In this document: piece after piece, positions 19,318 to 31,600 of the stretch
Layout of the letters: each line of letters begins with the position of its first letter
Position numbering within the stretch: the stretch's first letter is position 1
Translations under genes and position numbers: made by a program
Notes under the pieces: model-generated
What the model was told of the DNA's origin: nothing
The model's database searches: none
The model's input: the letters and a program-made list of their open reading frames with translations, nothing else
NCBI GenBank assembly: GCA_030248215.1
Contig: JASANG010000245.1
Location: forward strand, 248,001 to 312,000
Length of the DNA: 64,000 nucleotides
Reading direction: 5' to 3'
Origin: Enoplolaimus lenunculus
Taxonomy: Eukaryota; Nematoda; Enoplea; Enoplida; Thoracostomopsidae

Positions 19318-21753
19318 ATGAAACTCACTTTCAAATCATTTCCTTCAAAACTCGACGTTTTGTTTTACTGTTGCGTCGCTGCGTTTGGTGCGTCAACTTG
19401 GATTGATTTAAACGGAGTCTGGGTTGAACTTCCGCTGATCGTTCATCAGTTACCGGAAGGATGGTCGCTACCCTCGTATTTAGCCATTATTGCCCAAATC
19501 GCCAGCGTTAGTCCTTTGGCGTTCAGTCTGTTTCGGCATTATCGTACGGATACGGTAGAGACGCATTTAACTAAACTGATCGTTGGGATGCTGTGTGCAA
19601 ACGCCGGCTTCACCCTGGTACTCGCTGGGACGTGGCACCTGACCGCACAGGTCGTGGGAGCGACCCGTAGCGTGGCGATGTTTGGTGTTTTTCTTGCATT
19701 ATCATTAATCGACTGTCTATCAAGTGTTGTCTACTTACCTTGGATGTCCCGACTGAAACCGCAGTATATGACGGCGTATTTTGTCGGCACCGGTTTAAGC
19801 AGCCTTCTGCCAAGTGTTCTATCATTAATTCAGGGTGCCGGCCATTTTCGATGCGTTACAGTACCATTATTAGCTTCAAATCAGACTAAGCTTAACGCAA
19901 ATGACAACACCGTCTCGAATGATTCTTTGAGTTCAACAGCGATAGAATCAAGCGAAATGTATCCTGTTCAATTATCAGTTGTTTTTGGAACTCGTGTAAT
20001 GTTTATACTCCTGTTTGCAGTGTTATGCATATCAACGGTAGCGTTTTTGTTTCTTGCGTATAGTCGAGTTGGAGTGCGAGCAAGAGTTGTGACCGATACA
20101 GCGTTCAGTTCAATTGAATGGAACGTTGAACCAGAATACGCTCGCAGGCCTCGTGTGCCAAGCACGGCAACGTCTCCAGTTGCTAAAGACACGTTCTTTG
20201 ACAACGTTTCAGCTAACTCAACACGTGAAAGCACCGCAATTAATACAGTTCGAGAAGGAACTGAATCTGATCCAGGTAGCTTGGTAAGATCAACGTTGTT
20301 TCGGTCTAAGTTTCCGAGCACAAGTTTGACTGAAATCGGCAATTACGTTACGTTGCTGGTTATCGCAGGGTACACTTGTGCGATTATGAACGGGGTTCTG
20401 CCTTCAATTCAATCTTACGCATGCTTACCTTATGGTCAAGTGACTTATTATTTGTCAGCGTGTTTGTCTGCAATTGCGAACCCGTTAGGTTCGTTTGCAT
20501 CTGCGTTTGTTACACTTAATCGCACGCTGTACATTGTGATTATCTCGCTAATTGTTTCTGCAATAACGGCGTATATTCTCGCCAATGCTGCAATGAGTCC
20601 GACTCCGATGCTTTTGCACACGTCGTACGGACAGAGCTTAATGGTGAGTCGTTTTACTTAGTTGCACTAGCGGATCCAGAGAGATCGCTGAGTCAAAATT
20701 CAACTCCGTCAGAGTTAAATTGAGACGAATTTGACTCAGGCGGAGTCGAATTTTGACTCAGTTTGTGTAGTTATTAAAAGGCTATTTCGGAAAGAGTCAA
20801 TTTGACTTACCATTTTTTTGCAGTGTAGGGTAGCATTTTAAACTGTGTATAGGTTCCTTATGTTCACATTTTCAATTGTGCACTTTTAAAACCTATCGCT
20901 AGTTGTAATTATAGGCTGTCTAATAGTGAAGCTGCGATCTTTAGTTTATTTTATGCTAAGGGGGTTTAGTTATTCACAATTGTCGCGGGTGGCGTCTTTG
21001 AAAATCTGCTATTAATTGTTCATAGAGGTACACGCAGTCTAGTATGCTGATCATAGCACCTTTTGTTGATATACAGGCTTTGGTAACGTTTTAAAACAAT
21101 TTAGCTAAAACAAGAGTGGATGATGCATACTTCAACAAGAGCATGCAACTGGGTACATTCTGTGTAGAATAGAATGTTACCCGGCCCGCGGTGCGTTTTC
21201 GCCCTTCTCCGCTTTATTTAGAGGGGGTAAAACCGGTGCGAACCATGACACTTTATGTATCCGTCAACAAAAGTGATCCACTTTAAAGGTATTGCATGTA
21301 ACATTGACCCCTCCCCCTGTAAACAACGGGGTCGGCCAAAAACGCAACGACCGGTGGTACATTTTGTACAATGCGAAACCGCAAGAGTTGCACACTCTTG
21401 TATTATGCACTCTTGTTAAACATGATACTAATTTCTCTGACGGAGTCGAATTTTGACACAGTTTGTGTAGTCCGCAAAAGTCTATTTCGGAGCGAGTCAA
21501 TTTGACTCTACCATTTTTGCAGTGTATATTTAGATTTGTATTTAAGGTCATCTCATGGATAGTCGTGGTTGGTTTGTGTGCGTGGTTACGGACAGTAATA
21601 GCAAAGGTTATTCGTTGTTACCCGTTATCATCGCCAGCCACTGGTTTATTTCACTGTGGGATTTCTACTCAAATTGGATCTTTCATTGGTGCCGTCATAA
21701 TATTTCCGTTGGTCAATGTTGCAAAGCTATTTGAAGCAGCATCGTTATGCTAA
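19318..21753 (+). CDS. SLC52A: SLC52-family riboflavin transporter (2 exons)
   Basis: Exons 19318-20643 and 21547-21753 join in phase 0 (ATG|GTGAGT and TTTAAG|GTC), giving about 510 residues against roughly 420-470 for animal SLC52 proteins. The family signature is clear near the N-terminus: FGASTWIDLNGVWVELPLIV, then PEGWSLPSYLAIIAQIA. The end of exon 2 matches the conserved C-terminal helix: GISTQIGSFIGAVIIFPLVN, then LFEAASLC. About eleven hydrophobic segments are seen, with a Ser/Thr-rich loop after the sixth (about residues 255-355). The protein carries riboflavin (vitamin B2), the precursor of FMN and FAD, across the plasma membrane. I chose ATG 19318 because MKLTFKSFPSKLDV leads straight into helix 1; the frame is open upstream to about 19168, but that part overlaps a T element and looks like 5' UTR. 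Confidence 0.92.
20681..20826. mobile_element. S element, right part (SLC52 intron)
   Basis: Contains AACTCCGTCAGAG, GGCGGAGTCGAATTTTGACT, AGTTTGTGTAGT and ends CCATTTTTTTGCAGTG followed by TA. Confidence 0.7.
21112..21414. mobile_element. foldback element of the AAGAGTG family (SLC52 intron)
   Basis: Arms AAGAGTGGATGATGCATACT...AAGAGCATGCAACT and the complement GAGTTGCACACTCTTGTATT...GCACTCTT. It shares TTTAGAGGGG, GGTATTGCATGTAACA and GTACATTTTGTAC with the copy at 48463-48766. Confidence 0.75.
21431..21526. mobile_element. S element, right half (SLC52 intron)
   Basis: From CTCTGACGGAGTCGAATTTT to CTCTACCATTTTTGCAGTG, followed by TA; it ends 20 bases before the acceptor of exon 2. Confidence 0.7.
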
Positions 21754-22289
21754 TTAATATATGTCGGCCAGTTTTGCAGTGCGCGTATTCTTGTATATAC
21801 GGCAATCAATTCTAATAGACGGCTAGGTTGCTATGACCCGTAATAATATTTCTAAATATCTACTGTTGTTCCTTTAGGTCGAATACATGCTATCTGGTAC
21901 AGGTTGTATATCTAAGTTTTTGCAACACCATTTTGTAGAATACTGAGATTTTAAGAAATACCGTATTTCCTTAGAAGAGCCTAAATTTCGGTTGCACCCA
22001 TAGGCGGATTCAAAAATTTCTGACGGCAGGGCTGGCTGGCAAATGTTATGAAACGCAAAAATTGTAAGCTAGAGACTTCATTATTTTATGACCAAAAAAT
22101 TTTTTGAGGGAGAAAAATAGTGGTCGCACCTCGTGGTTCAGTTATTCTCACGTTTGTTCGAAAACAACGGTCCTGATATATCGACATTTCATATGGTGTA
22201 CAAGGTGTTTTATGGTCTTGTGTTAACGAAACAGGTATTTGTTGTAAATGATAATATATTTAAATAATTCAGTTTTTCTTCGACTCACC

Positions 22290-22397
22290 CGAGTCGTACA
22301 GTGAGTCGAATGGCGGAATCGAATTTTACTCAGTTTGTGTAGTCCCTTAGAGCTTATTTCGGAGAGAGCCAATTTGACTCACCATTGTTTGCAATGT
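22290..22397. mobile_element. S element, right part
   Basis: AGTCGTACAGTGAGTCGAAT through GTGTAGTCCCTTAGAGC to CCATTGTTTGCAATG. Confidence 0.65.
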
Positions 22398-22638
22398 TTA
22401 TTCCGCTTAAAGTATCCCTTTTAGAATTGGCGGTTCGGCAGCGAAGTGTAACGCTGGCTCATTTCTGCAGTTGAATTTAATTGAAAACTAAATTTGTGGT
22501 TGACTTTAAAATTTTAACCACAAATTGATACGAAATTAAACTTTGGGTTCGCGTGCCTGCTACTGTAAAATGCTCATAATTTTTGACATAAAAGAAAAAT
22601 ACGGATGAAGGTGTGCAGAAAATTGTCAAACGAGTAAG

Positions 22639-22810
22639 AAATTTGGCTGTATGCATATATAAACTTTTTGGAAACGAAATATTCTGCAGTGTCAGTTGCA
22701 ATAAGTAACAAACTTATTATTTCATGGGGCAAACTGCAATCTGCAGGGATTGCGCAACGATTTTTCTGTTCCGTTTTTATAAAGCCGTTTACATAGACTT
22801 AACGGGCGCC
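22639..22810. repeat. dispersed repeat, copy 1
   Basis: Shares TTGGCTGTATGCATA, GGAAACGAAATATTCTGCAG, GATTGCGCAACGATTTTTCT and GTTCCGTTTTTATAAA with 26020-26180 (roughly 80% alike by eye). No ends recognised. Confidence 0.6.
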
Positions 22811-24592
22811 ACATTAAAATGCCCTCACGCCCGTGGAAATTTACATCGGCTGTTGACGTTTGCTTCAGCTATACCAATGATGGCGATTAGTGCTACTATT
22901 TTTAAAAAAATTTAAATTTCGAGACGTGCCGAATCCGAGACTCCTATGCCTGATCCTAATGCACCAATATTTGATGCATTTAGGAAAACCTGGAGCGCTT
23001 AAATCTATGGTTCAAACAAATGTAGCATCTGAACCCAACGCTACAAAAACAGCGAATAGAATGGAATAGGTCGTTGTTAAGTGTTACAAATTCATCGGCG
23101 TAAGATGTTAAGCTTCGTTACGTATAGCCTTCACGTAACTTAGGCCGCGGAACGAAGAATTGTTAGCTACGTTCTGATATTTGAGGGTCATTTGCATCTA
23201 AGATTTGTATTAACTATCCGGCTCCGGCTCCGGCCGGATATTAGATTATTATTTTATCGATGCCGATGCCCATTACAATCAGCACACCCTAGTTTTAGCA
23301 TTCCTGACCAGCCCTGAACAGTGAACAATTTGTCCTAGTCACAAATTTTATAAGAGCTTCCTGACAAAACCACGATATCGTTTCACCTTTTGGTTTGTGC
23401 ATTTTGAGCAACGATGTTGCTTCAAGAATTTTAATTTCAAACGACAATGACGATGTTTGTGTAGCCAGAGATGTGAATAGCGTCAAACTGAACGTTCGTT
23501 TGAAAAAATAGTATAAAATAAAAAATTTACGTATTAGAAATTGTGTCTTTAAGGATTACATGGTTGTGTTTATTAACGGCTGTGCTTTGTGCATTTTATG
23601 CATTATATTGTAAAATATTAACTGGTTTATAAACAGTCGCCCAAATTTTTCTCACCTATTCTTTTCACTACAGTACTTTTACCCAATTTTTAATCGTATT
23701 TTGCCAATGGAAAAGCTTTAATGATTGGCAAGCTATATATTTTTAGGGAACGTCAGCCTATGGTTTAGGCTTATTTTTTGGTTAGAGCCAGGGTTTTAGG
23801 TATAAAGTTCATTGTTTACGCTTACAATTTAGCGTTACGCTTGGAAATAAATACTACTGTTTAATACGGTTTTGTTTGTCTGTTCGGCATTGTTTTTTAT
23901 GTACTTGTGTGTACTGTTTTTAAACGTTCTTTTATGTTTTCAGTTTTTAAAAACTGTTAAAAAGTATTAAAGACAAACTGTTTGTTAAAGTGTCTTTTGA
24001 GTGTCTTTTAGAAATTTTGGTAACCAAAATTGCAAACAGATTGGTATAGCCTTCAAAATGTTCATATCTTGGCAAAATCCAGGGCTTGAATTAGGTTTAG
24101 GCTATAGGTGTTGGCTTAGAATTAGGCTTAGAGTTAACAGCTAAGGGACGTTTAGGCTTTAGGCTTACGAAATAGGGACAAAACACGTGTCAAGCTACCC
24201 GTAAAGGTGAACTCCGTGTTTAGCCACAATTTGATGTTTCGATCGTGTTTTTTAACGATTTGCCTTCTTTACACCGGCCCATGGTTTTAAAAGATCAGGG
24301 GAGGAACGTTTTTCTGTGGATGTAAACACAATTGCTAAAATGCTATTTATTATTTTTTAAAAACCGTAAACTTTACGTGTAAAATAGAGGTCAAAAATTC
24401 AGTTTTGAAACGTGTATTTTATACTTTTTAAACGACAAAAAACGATTTGTATGGAAAACCCCGCAGAGGGCTAAGGTTTGTAGAACCGCAGCGGCAGTTC
24501 TGATAAAAATACAACCAGAGGTCTAAGCTTAGATCTTGAAAAGATAGGCTTAAGTATTGGCCTACGCGTCGCTTTAGAGCTTAGCTGATAAG

Positions 24593-24730
24593 CAGGGTAC
24601 AACCGAAGTTCTGCCTTCGGCTCCTGCAGAAAACCACCTAAAATTTCGACTCACCTTCGGCTCTGGCTCCGATTTCGGCAAGTTTCATTGACCTCTGGTT
24701 CCGGTATTTTTCACCTCCAGTTGCACCCTG
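24593..24730. mobile_element. H element, short but complete
   Basis: CAGGGTACAACCGAAG at the left and CTCCAGTTGCACCCTG at the right are inverted; CCTTCGGCTC and TCCGGTATTTTTCACCTCC lie within. Confidence 0.75.
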
Positions 24731-26019
24731 GTGCTTAAGGCTTCTCTGGAGGCTCCTGTTCTGTCCCCAATTTTGTGTTCAGTGGTCTACTTTTCGACGC
24801 TATATTTTTTACTTATGTTACGATTTCAAGGTAACGGCTATTGTGTTTTCTTAATTATGGCAGTACTTGAGAACATTTGTAAAATAAACGAAGAAAAAGT
24901 CGTGAAGCGCCAATAAGGCAAGCAGGTCCATGGCAATTATTAAACTTAGTACCCGCCCTGACTTACAATTCAATTTCGGTACACGTTGATCAGGCGCAAC
25001 GAAACCATAGACGTGATCACTGCAAAATCTTTCAAAACTGGATGCACTGCGTGTAAATAGTAAAACGACCGCGATCTGTAATAAACTGCAAACCTTTTTA
25101 GCAAAAGAAACCAAATGAAACTTTCACGCCCAAACCTGACTAAAGACTACCTAAATTTTGTTCAAAACTGCTGTTTTTATAGCAAAAATTTTATTAGTTT
25201 TTCAAGCCTGGTTAATAGGCTCATTAAGCTGTTAAAGTTATAAAGTTTAAATTTTGTTATCAAAACAATAAATTGTTGCCTTGAGGGCTTTTTGGGTAAC
25301 TAAGTTTATATTTTTCCAAATTTTTGTTTTACAGCGTTTAAAACCAAAATATTTACGCTCGATTGAACAAACTTGTAACGTTTTAACTAAGAAGTTAACT
25401 ATAAGTTTTAACATTTTTTGTTTTTGAAATTACAAACATTTGCTTTTTAATGCTTGATTGCCCTTTTTTAAGATTCAAATTAACGTATCGCATGAAACTC
25501 AATGAATCATATGATGGCAAGCAAGGAAGCGGCAATGAAAAGCTGAAAATTACCCCTTTTCATCACATATAATAGTTTAAAATTAAGACTAGATGTAGCC
25601 GAGGTATAGTCTTAAAACAATCATCGATATCCACCATTTCGATTTAGACGAGCGGTTTCAGAAAAAAGCGCTCAATTTTGCATTCCCAGATGCATACGAA
25701 GGCTTGCAGCGGAGGAGTCAAAAGCCAAAGCCATTTTAGTTAAATTTCACACGAATGTTGAAACTATCACAAGAATAGCAACAGTCAACAGATATAATCT
25801 CAGCTGTAGTATCCGTCAATTGAAATGAAAATTTTCAGAGAGCTTAATGTCAACAGTATATAGATTTTGTAAACTAAGTGTTTGGTCATTGCTTATTGCT
25901 GCTAGACAACCACTACTAAAAAATATTTGTGTACACTTAAATTCATTGCAGGCGGTTTAAAAATGAGCAACAAACATAAATCATTACTGTTTGGAGTATA
26001 TATAGCAGTTGACAAGAAT

Positions 26020-26180
26020 TTTTGGCTGTATGCATACATAAACTTTGGAAATAAAATATTCTGCAGTGCCAGTAGCAACAAGTAACAAAATTATAACTTC
26101 TTGAATCAAAATACAACCTGCAGTGATTGCGCAGCGCTTTTTCTGTTCCGTTTTATTTTATAAAATCGTTTACTTAACGG
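26020..26180. repeat. dispersed repeat, copy 2
   Basis: TTTGGCTGTATGCATACATA, AAATATTCTGCAGTGCCAGT and GTGATTGCGCAGCGCTTTTT match the copy at 22639. Confidence 0.6.
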
Positions 26181-27039
26181 GGAAAGATTTGGCGGAAATG
26201 AAGGCGCGGTCGAGGTACAACCAGCGGTATGCCTCCGGCTCCGGCAGAAAATGGACATCCGGCTCCAGATCCGACTTCGGTAGTATTCATTCTGCCAGAG
26301 GACTTGGCAAATTTCAACAGGACAATTTGTGTATGTTACCTCAAATATGCAGACATTTGAAAATATATATGATATTCGCAGACAATACCTCAAATATGAC
26401 ATATGTTGTTGAAGAATAAAAAGTGACCTACGCATGTTAATAGCAGACAAATACGAATTTTTGAATCTGTATAGGGTCTATATACACACAAAATCTTTGA
26501 TAACGTGAACGCCGCATAAGTCCGGATTGGAAGTAAAGTCGACGATTCTATATAAGTTTTTTGCTTAAGTCAGCTGGCTCTGCTATATGATGTTCGAATA
26601 TTACTAAAGGCTAAGGTCTACTTAAGTTACGTCTCTACTATACAGCTGTGCTACGTCGAACTTTAAGTAACGTTAAGCCGTTTCTTAACTTTTCTGTAAT
26701 AAATCTCAGAATTCAACGTTGAAGTAAAGATCTACCCTAACCTTTTAAGCTATCAGTCTTAAGTGTGAAACTTGCCAATTTCAGTTGCAAAGCTACGAAT
26801 AATGTCTTTAAAGTTGACTTAAAGTCGATGGTGGACTTGCTCCTGATTCTGTATTAAACAAGCCAACATGTGATTCGTATAATATTACTGAATTTATCCG
26901 GAAAGTGAACGAGCTGCGAATTGGCAGAAAAGTGATAAAATATAAATGATATTTATAACGAACGAAACATTTTTGACCAGAATAATAAAGCATCAGCATA
27001 AATTAGTGTTGTTAAAAGCGGATGTACGGAGGCTTAATA

Positions 27040-27720
27040 AACCCTCGTGTTGATGCTGCCTTCAAATGTAGCAGCACTAATGGGAACAGAAAGATACACG
27101 AGTGCAATGTTGAGGTTCTTGTAAGGCATAATAGCTGAAAACTCAGCAGCTGATTGTGAGGCAGCATGGCTTAGTGGTAGCAGGCTGGACCGAGAATTTG
27201 TCGGCCTTGGGTCATGGGATCGAAACCTCGTGCGAACGCCCCTCATTTTCAAATGCAAGCACTTAGAACAAATAACTGTCTTCCCATAGCCTACCTATCT
27301 TTCACAGAAATGGCTATATGTGTAAATCTCAAAACTCACAAAACAGTAACAACTGAAACACATGGCTAGGGATACTCACGCATTGGCTTAACTGACAGCT
27401 GTGATAAGTTGGGTAGGCTAGGGAACGACAGTTTTTAGTTCTATGCTTTCAGCTGCTGAAAATGAGGGACGCTTCCAGGAGGTTTCGAACTCTGATCGAC
27501 AGATTATCAGTCCTGCGCGCTTTCAACTGAGCCACGCCGTCTCACAATCAACTGCTCAGTTTTTCTGTTTTTATGCCTTATAAGAACCTCAACATTATAC
27601 ACATGTATCTTGGTTCTTCCATGTTTTACTGGTGCTGCATATGAAGGCACTACATATGCAACAGTGTTTTTACAGATGTACAGCATCAGCATGAGGTTAT
27701 TATTTGTCTCCATACATCCG
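27040..27720. repeat. large inverted repeat with tRNA-like (SINE) heads
   Basis: The left arm (27040-27310) and the right arm (about 27410-27720) are complementary: GTTGAGGTTCTTGTAAGGCA versus TGCCTTATAAGAACCTCAAC, and TCTTCCCATAGCCTACC versus GGGTAGGCTAGGGAACGACA. Each arm holds a pol III-like promoter: box A TGGCTTAGTGGTAGC and box B GGGATCGAAACC at left; on the minus strand, TGGCTCAGTTGAAAGC and GAGTTCGAAACC at right. The heads do not fold into good tRNAs, so these look like two SINE copies head to head. Confidence 0.65.
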
Positions 27721-28029
27721 CATGTCACAACAGCTTATGTCTGTTTTGTGAGTAACGTAGCTCATGCACTAAGCTGAACGCTGGGCTGGGTATCATATAG
27801 TTGAAACAATATATATGATTTCAAGCGTTGATTTGTGTGAAACAATTAGTAAACCATGACATGCCTATTAATTCGCAAAAGAATGATATATTACGCAAAA
27901 TCTCGAGTATAGGTATTCTACGGTTGTGCGGTCTTATAGGCATTGTATGTACATGTTATGTTGTTGCGAAGGAATTGAAACAATTGACCGCGGCTGGATT
28001 CGCATCAGGGTTCTTTGGCTAACCGGGCC

Positions 28030-28400
28030 AGCGCTTCTACCAACCAGCGACCCGGTTCCGGTAAATTTTTACCGGATTTAAAAATTCCGGTGTTATAATT
28101 TGGCCGTTTTTTTAACTTTGCTAATCTTTAAGAATCTCTTTAGAAAGCCACTTGTATTCCGAATATAAGCCATTGATGGTGGATTTCACTTCAGTCGACG
28201 ACGAAAATCTAAAATACAACAAATAAAATAATTATCTATGTTCGACTAAGGTTATTTCACAAATAATAGAGTAAAAAATAAGATTAAAATGAAATTTTTG
28301 GTGAAATGCATTTTTCACTTTCCGGTTCCGGTTCCGGTTCCGGTAAAATTTTCAAATTCCGGTTCCGGTTCCGGTAAATTGTAATTCCGGTTGCACCCTG
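28030..28400. mobile_element. H element with CCGGTT inner repeats
   Basis: CCGGTTCCGGTAAATTTTTA near the left and ATTCCGGTTGCACCCTG at the right. It shares its middle (TTGCTAATCTTTA...; GAAAATCTAAAATACAACA) with the copy at 55361-55795. It lies about 250 bases before the CNK start codon. Confidence 0.7.
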
Positions 28401-28649
28401 CAACTGACATCACTGCACTGCTTCAACCACTTCTGCTGGTGATTATTTGCGTTGTTTAATAGTGTTAGTGTTGAATTTTTTATGTGTGTGGCATGTATTC
28501 GGGTATTCCATTGTGCAATACCCGACAAGTATTTTCAGAAGATAAATGGGTAGTGCAAAAATTAACACGAACTAACCGGGTGCTTATATATGGATAGATG
28601 TTGAACATATTTGTTGCACGGTATCGTTCGTCACAATTATGCCGGGATA

Positions 28650-31600
28650 ATGCTACATAGCGAAGACACACTGCAAGACCTTGTTGAGGCCTGGACTGTG
28701 AAGCAGGTTGCAGCATGGCTGCGAGGTATACATGTAATTGTTTCTGTTATTTTCTTACACTTAAAGCACGAATTTTCAATGTCGTTGTGTTCGCCGTTGT
28801 AGAAGTACTTCCGAAATTCTTTCCTATTTATCTGCGTAGTCAGGCTGATTTATACATCTTAGAGGACATTTGTGCCAGCCATGACAGCTTTACGGGTTTT
28901 AAAGTTTATTGAGCGAAGCTCGGAGTTTTGCGAAGCGTTTTATGATTTGTACTGTGGGGCCGAAAGGTGAATGTCCGTCTGTCCGTCCGAAAAGAATCTC
29001 AGGAACGGCTGAACCGATTTTGACAAACTTTTATTGTTGGAAAGCCAATTATCCTGGAGTGTTAACCTCGCATTGGGGTTTTGAAGTTTTAAGCCGTTTA
29101 TTAGCTACAGGCTAATTTGCATAATTAATTAAGCCTAAATTAGGACTTTCTACATTACGTATTTCACTAGTTATTACAGTTTGAAGCAATCTAATTTTAG
29201 TATTAAACGGTTTTTGGGTGCGAGGAATCTGCATAGACGGTTTACAAACCTCCAAAACCGATAATTGAGTAGTTAGCTAATAGAAATTTGCATATGAGCA
29301 TACTTTATAAGCCTAAATTAGGACGTTTTACAATATTTCACTAATTATTAAGGTTAAAAGCAACATAATTACAGCAGTAAAAGGTTTTAGGTGCAACGAA
29401 TTTAAATAAATTGTTTACAAACGTCCAAAACCGTTAACTGAATAGCTAGCTAATAGTTAATTTGCATATTAGCTTAATTGACTAGATAAAAGTAGGACTT
29501 TTTAAATTAATTCAATAATTTTAGGGTTTTACTTAATGTTTTTGGGCGGGAGGAATCTGAATAAATTGTTTACAAACGTCTAAAACCGATAATTGAGTAG
29601 TTAGCTAATAGATAATTTGCGTGTAAGCATAATTGATAATAGTAAATTAGGCGTTTGGGTGCGAGGAATCTGAATAAATTGTCTACAAATCTTCAAAATC
29701 GATTATCCAATAGTTAGCTAATAGCTAATTTGCTTATTTGCTTAATTGATAAGTCTAAATGGCTTTTTAAATTCTTTCTCAAATTATTAGGGTTACTGAA
29801 GGGTTTTTGAGTGCGAGGAATCTGAATAAATTGTTTACAAACCTCCAAAACCAATAAATGAATACTTAGCTAATAACTAATTTGCATATTAGCTTAACTG
29901 CTTGCGTTTGCTCGAGCTTTGCTCAATACATGTAGGTAGTCCCACTAATGACTGGTTTTATTGGCATGAAGCTCGAGTTATGAATGCGAATATTCTAGGG
30001 TTGGACGATCTTGTTCTGCCATATGTGCAATTGTTCGTGAATGCAGAGGTTTCTGGTGACCGTTTGTTGATTTTAACATCTGATGATTTACATACTATGG
30101 GGGTCACACGATTAGGACATATCGAAACTGTTTTGGAAGCGATCGATTTGTTATCGATATCCGTAAGTGAGATTCCCGATATGAAGTATACAGTTGTTAC
30201 AATATGTCTGTGTACTTTGGCTTTGCTGTAGTGTTTCCATTACAAACTATCTGCATTTTGTTTGTTTTGCAGAATGCAAATTGCAAAACATTTTTATTTC
30301 TAGTATATAGTTCCTTTTTTGGTTAGTATATAAAAGTTGTGTTTGTTTAGATAGGAGGACATATATACTTTTTTCCGTATACTTTTCTATGCTGTTCTAG
30401 TGCAGTCGAATCGGATTTGAAAATTTACAGTTTCTGGCGTTCGAGTTATCATTATCTTCGCGCAGTTTGAATAGTCTCTTGCGTTCAACATATTTGCAAC
30501 ATAGCTCACATATTAAGTTGTCTCATTCAATATTATCTGCTGTATCGCGTCTGGTTGGCGATGCAATGAAAATGGTTGGATGGTTAGACAGGTACATTTA
30601 AAATTTTGAAGAGGATTGGGGCCTGGCAAGAGAAATTATTTCAGTTTTTAGTTCTTTTCGTTTAAAAGCACGCATAGAAATAAGGAACCGATTTTGCCCG
30701 AATCTGACGTAACGCTTACATTGGAGATTGTAAACATGCTGATTTATATACGTATGAATTTTCAGACCTCCGTTTGACCAGTTTGAAGAATATGTTTCAT
30801 TACGTGAATCGGTTTTGCAGCAGACTATACTGATTGTAAACATATCACGGGAAGGAAAGAAAGATTGTCTGAGAGATCTTCAGATGCTAGTAAGCTGGGG
30901 GTTCGCTGCTGGGGGGGTCGGGGGCCCTTTACCAAAAGCCTCCCCACTGAACATTTTCTCGGTTCAGCCCCTCACCTTCAAGATTGCTCTCCCTGGTTAA
31001 TTTTACGTTCCTTATTTTTTTGGAATGGTTGTTTTTGACTAAGTATGTGCTTATTTGTAAGTGTAACTAAATACTGGCTATTGTAACTGACGCTTTATTC
31101 AAAATTCTGCGACCCCCCACTCAGAAATTTCCCCCTGTTGATGTCCACCCCCCAACTCCGCTACGATCCAGCGAATGCGCAGGCTAAGGATGCATGAGAT
31201 TGTCGTTTTCTGTATGTATTCATAAATATATACTTATATATTGCACTTATAGCAGTATAACAATAACGAACCGCTACCATGAAAAATTAGGCGTGCTTTT
31301 TGCACTATAGATATAAAATAAACATGGTTGAAGGATGTGTATACGTACGTGGTTTTTGTGTTTTTGTAACTCAGGTACAAATTTTTAATCTTTTGATTTT
31401 TGCGTCTAAATATCAGTTGTGTATAAAACATTTTGTGATCGACTGCTCCTGGCCAGATAATTTCTTTACTTCTGGACAAATGTCTTTGCTTTGAGTCTTG
31501 CATGCTTGTACAGAACACGTTTTAACAAGTTTACTAAAGATTGTTTTTATAGTAGATGAAAAACAAACATAGATTTAGCGCTTCCTCATCGGTTGGGTTG

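Larger units (their letters stand above)
20644..21546 (+). other. intron of the SLC52 gene with three transposon insertions
   Basis: A 903-base intron made largely of an S half-element (about 20681-20826), a 300-base foldback (21112-21414) and another S fragment (21431-21526) that ends 20 bases before the acceptor. The branch-point and polypyrimidine region of this acceptor therefore lie in or next to transposon-derived DNA. Confidence 0.7.
21754..28649. other. gene-free stretch between SLC52 and CNK
   Basis: Nearly 7 kb with no exon I can defend. Contents: an S fragment (22290-22397), a dispersed repeat pair (22639-22810 and 26020-26180), degraded T material (about 23740-24330), a short complete H element (24593-24730), an H fragment (26210-26295), a large inverted repeat with tRNA-like heads (27040-27720) and an H element (28030-28400). 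Confidence 0.55.
28686..30162 (+). other. cnk: SAM domain of CNK (exons 1-2)
   Basis: Residues about 13-80. Exon 1 ends in WTVKQVAAWLRG and exon 2 continues LDDLVLPYVQLFVNAEVSGD, RLLILTSDDLHTMGVTRLGH and IETVLEAIDLL. This is the SAM helix bundle typical of CNK, where vertebrate proteins have the similar GVTRIGHQELVLEAVDLL. SAM domains bind one another or other partners; in fly CNK this domain pairs with Hyphen. The intron inside the domain (phase 1) holds the 1-kb TA-inserted element. Confidence 0.9.
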
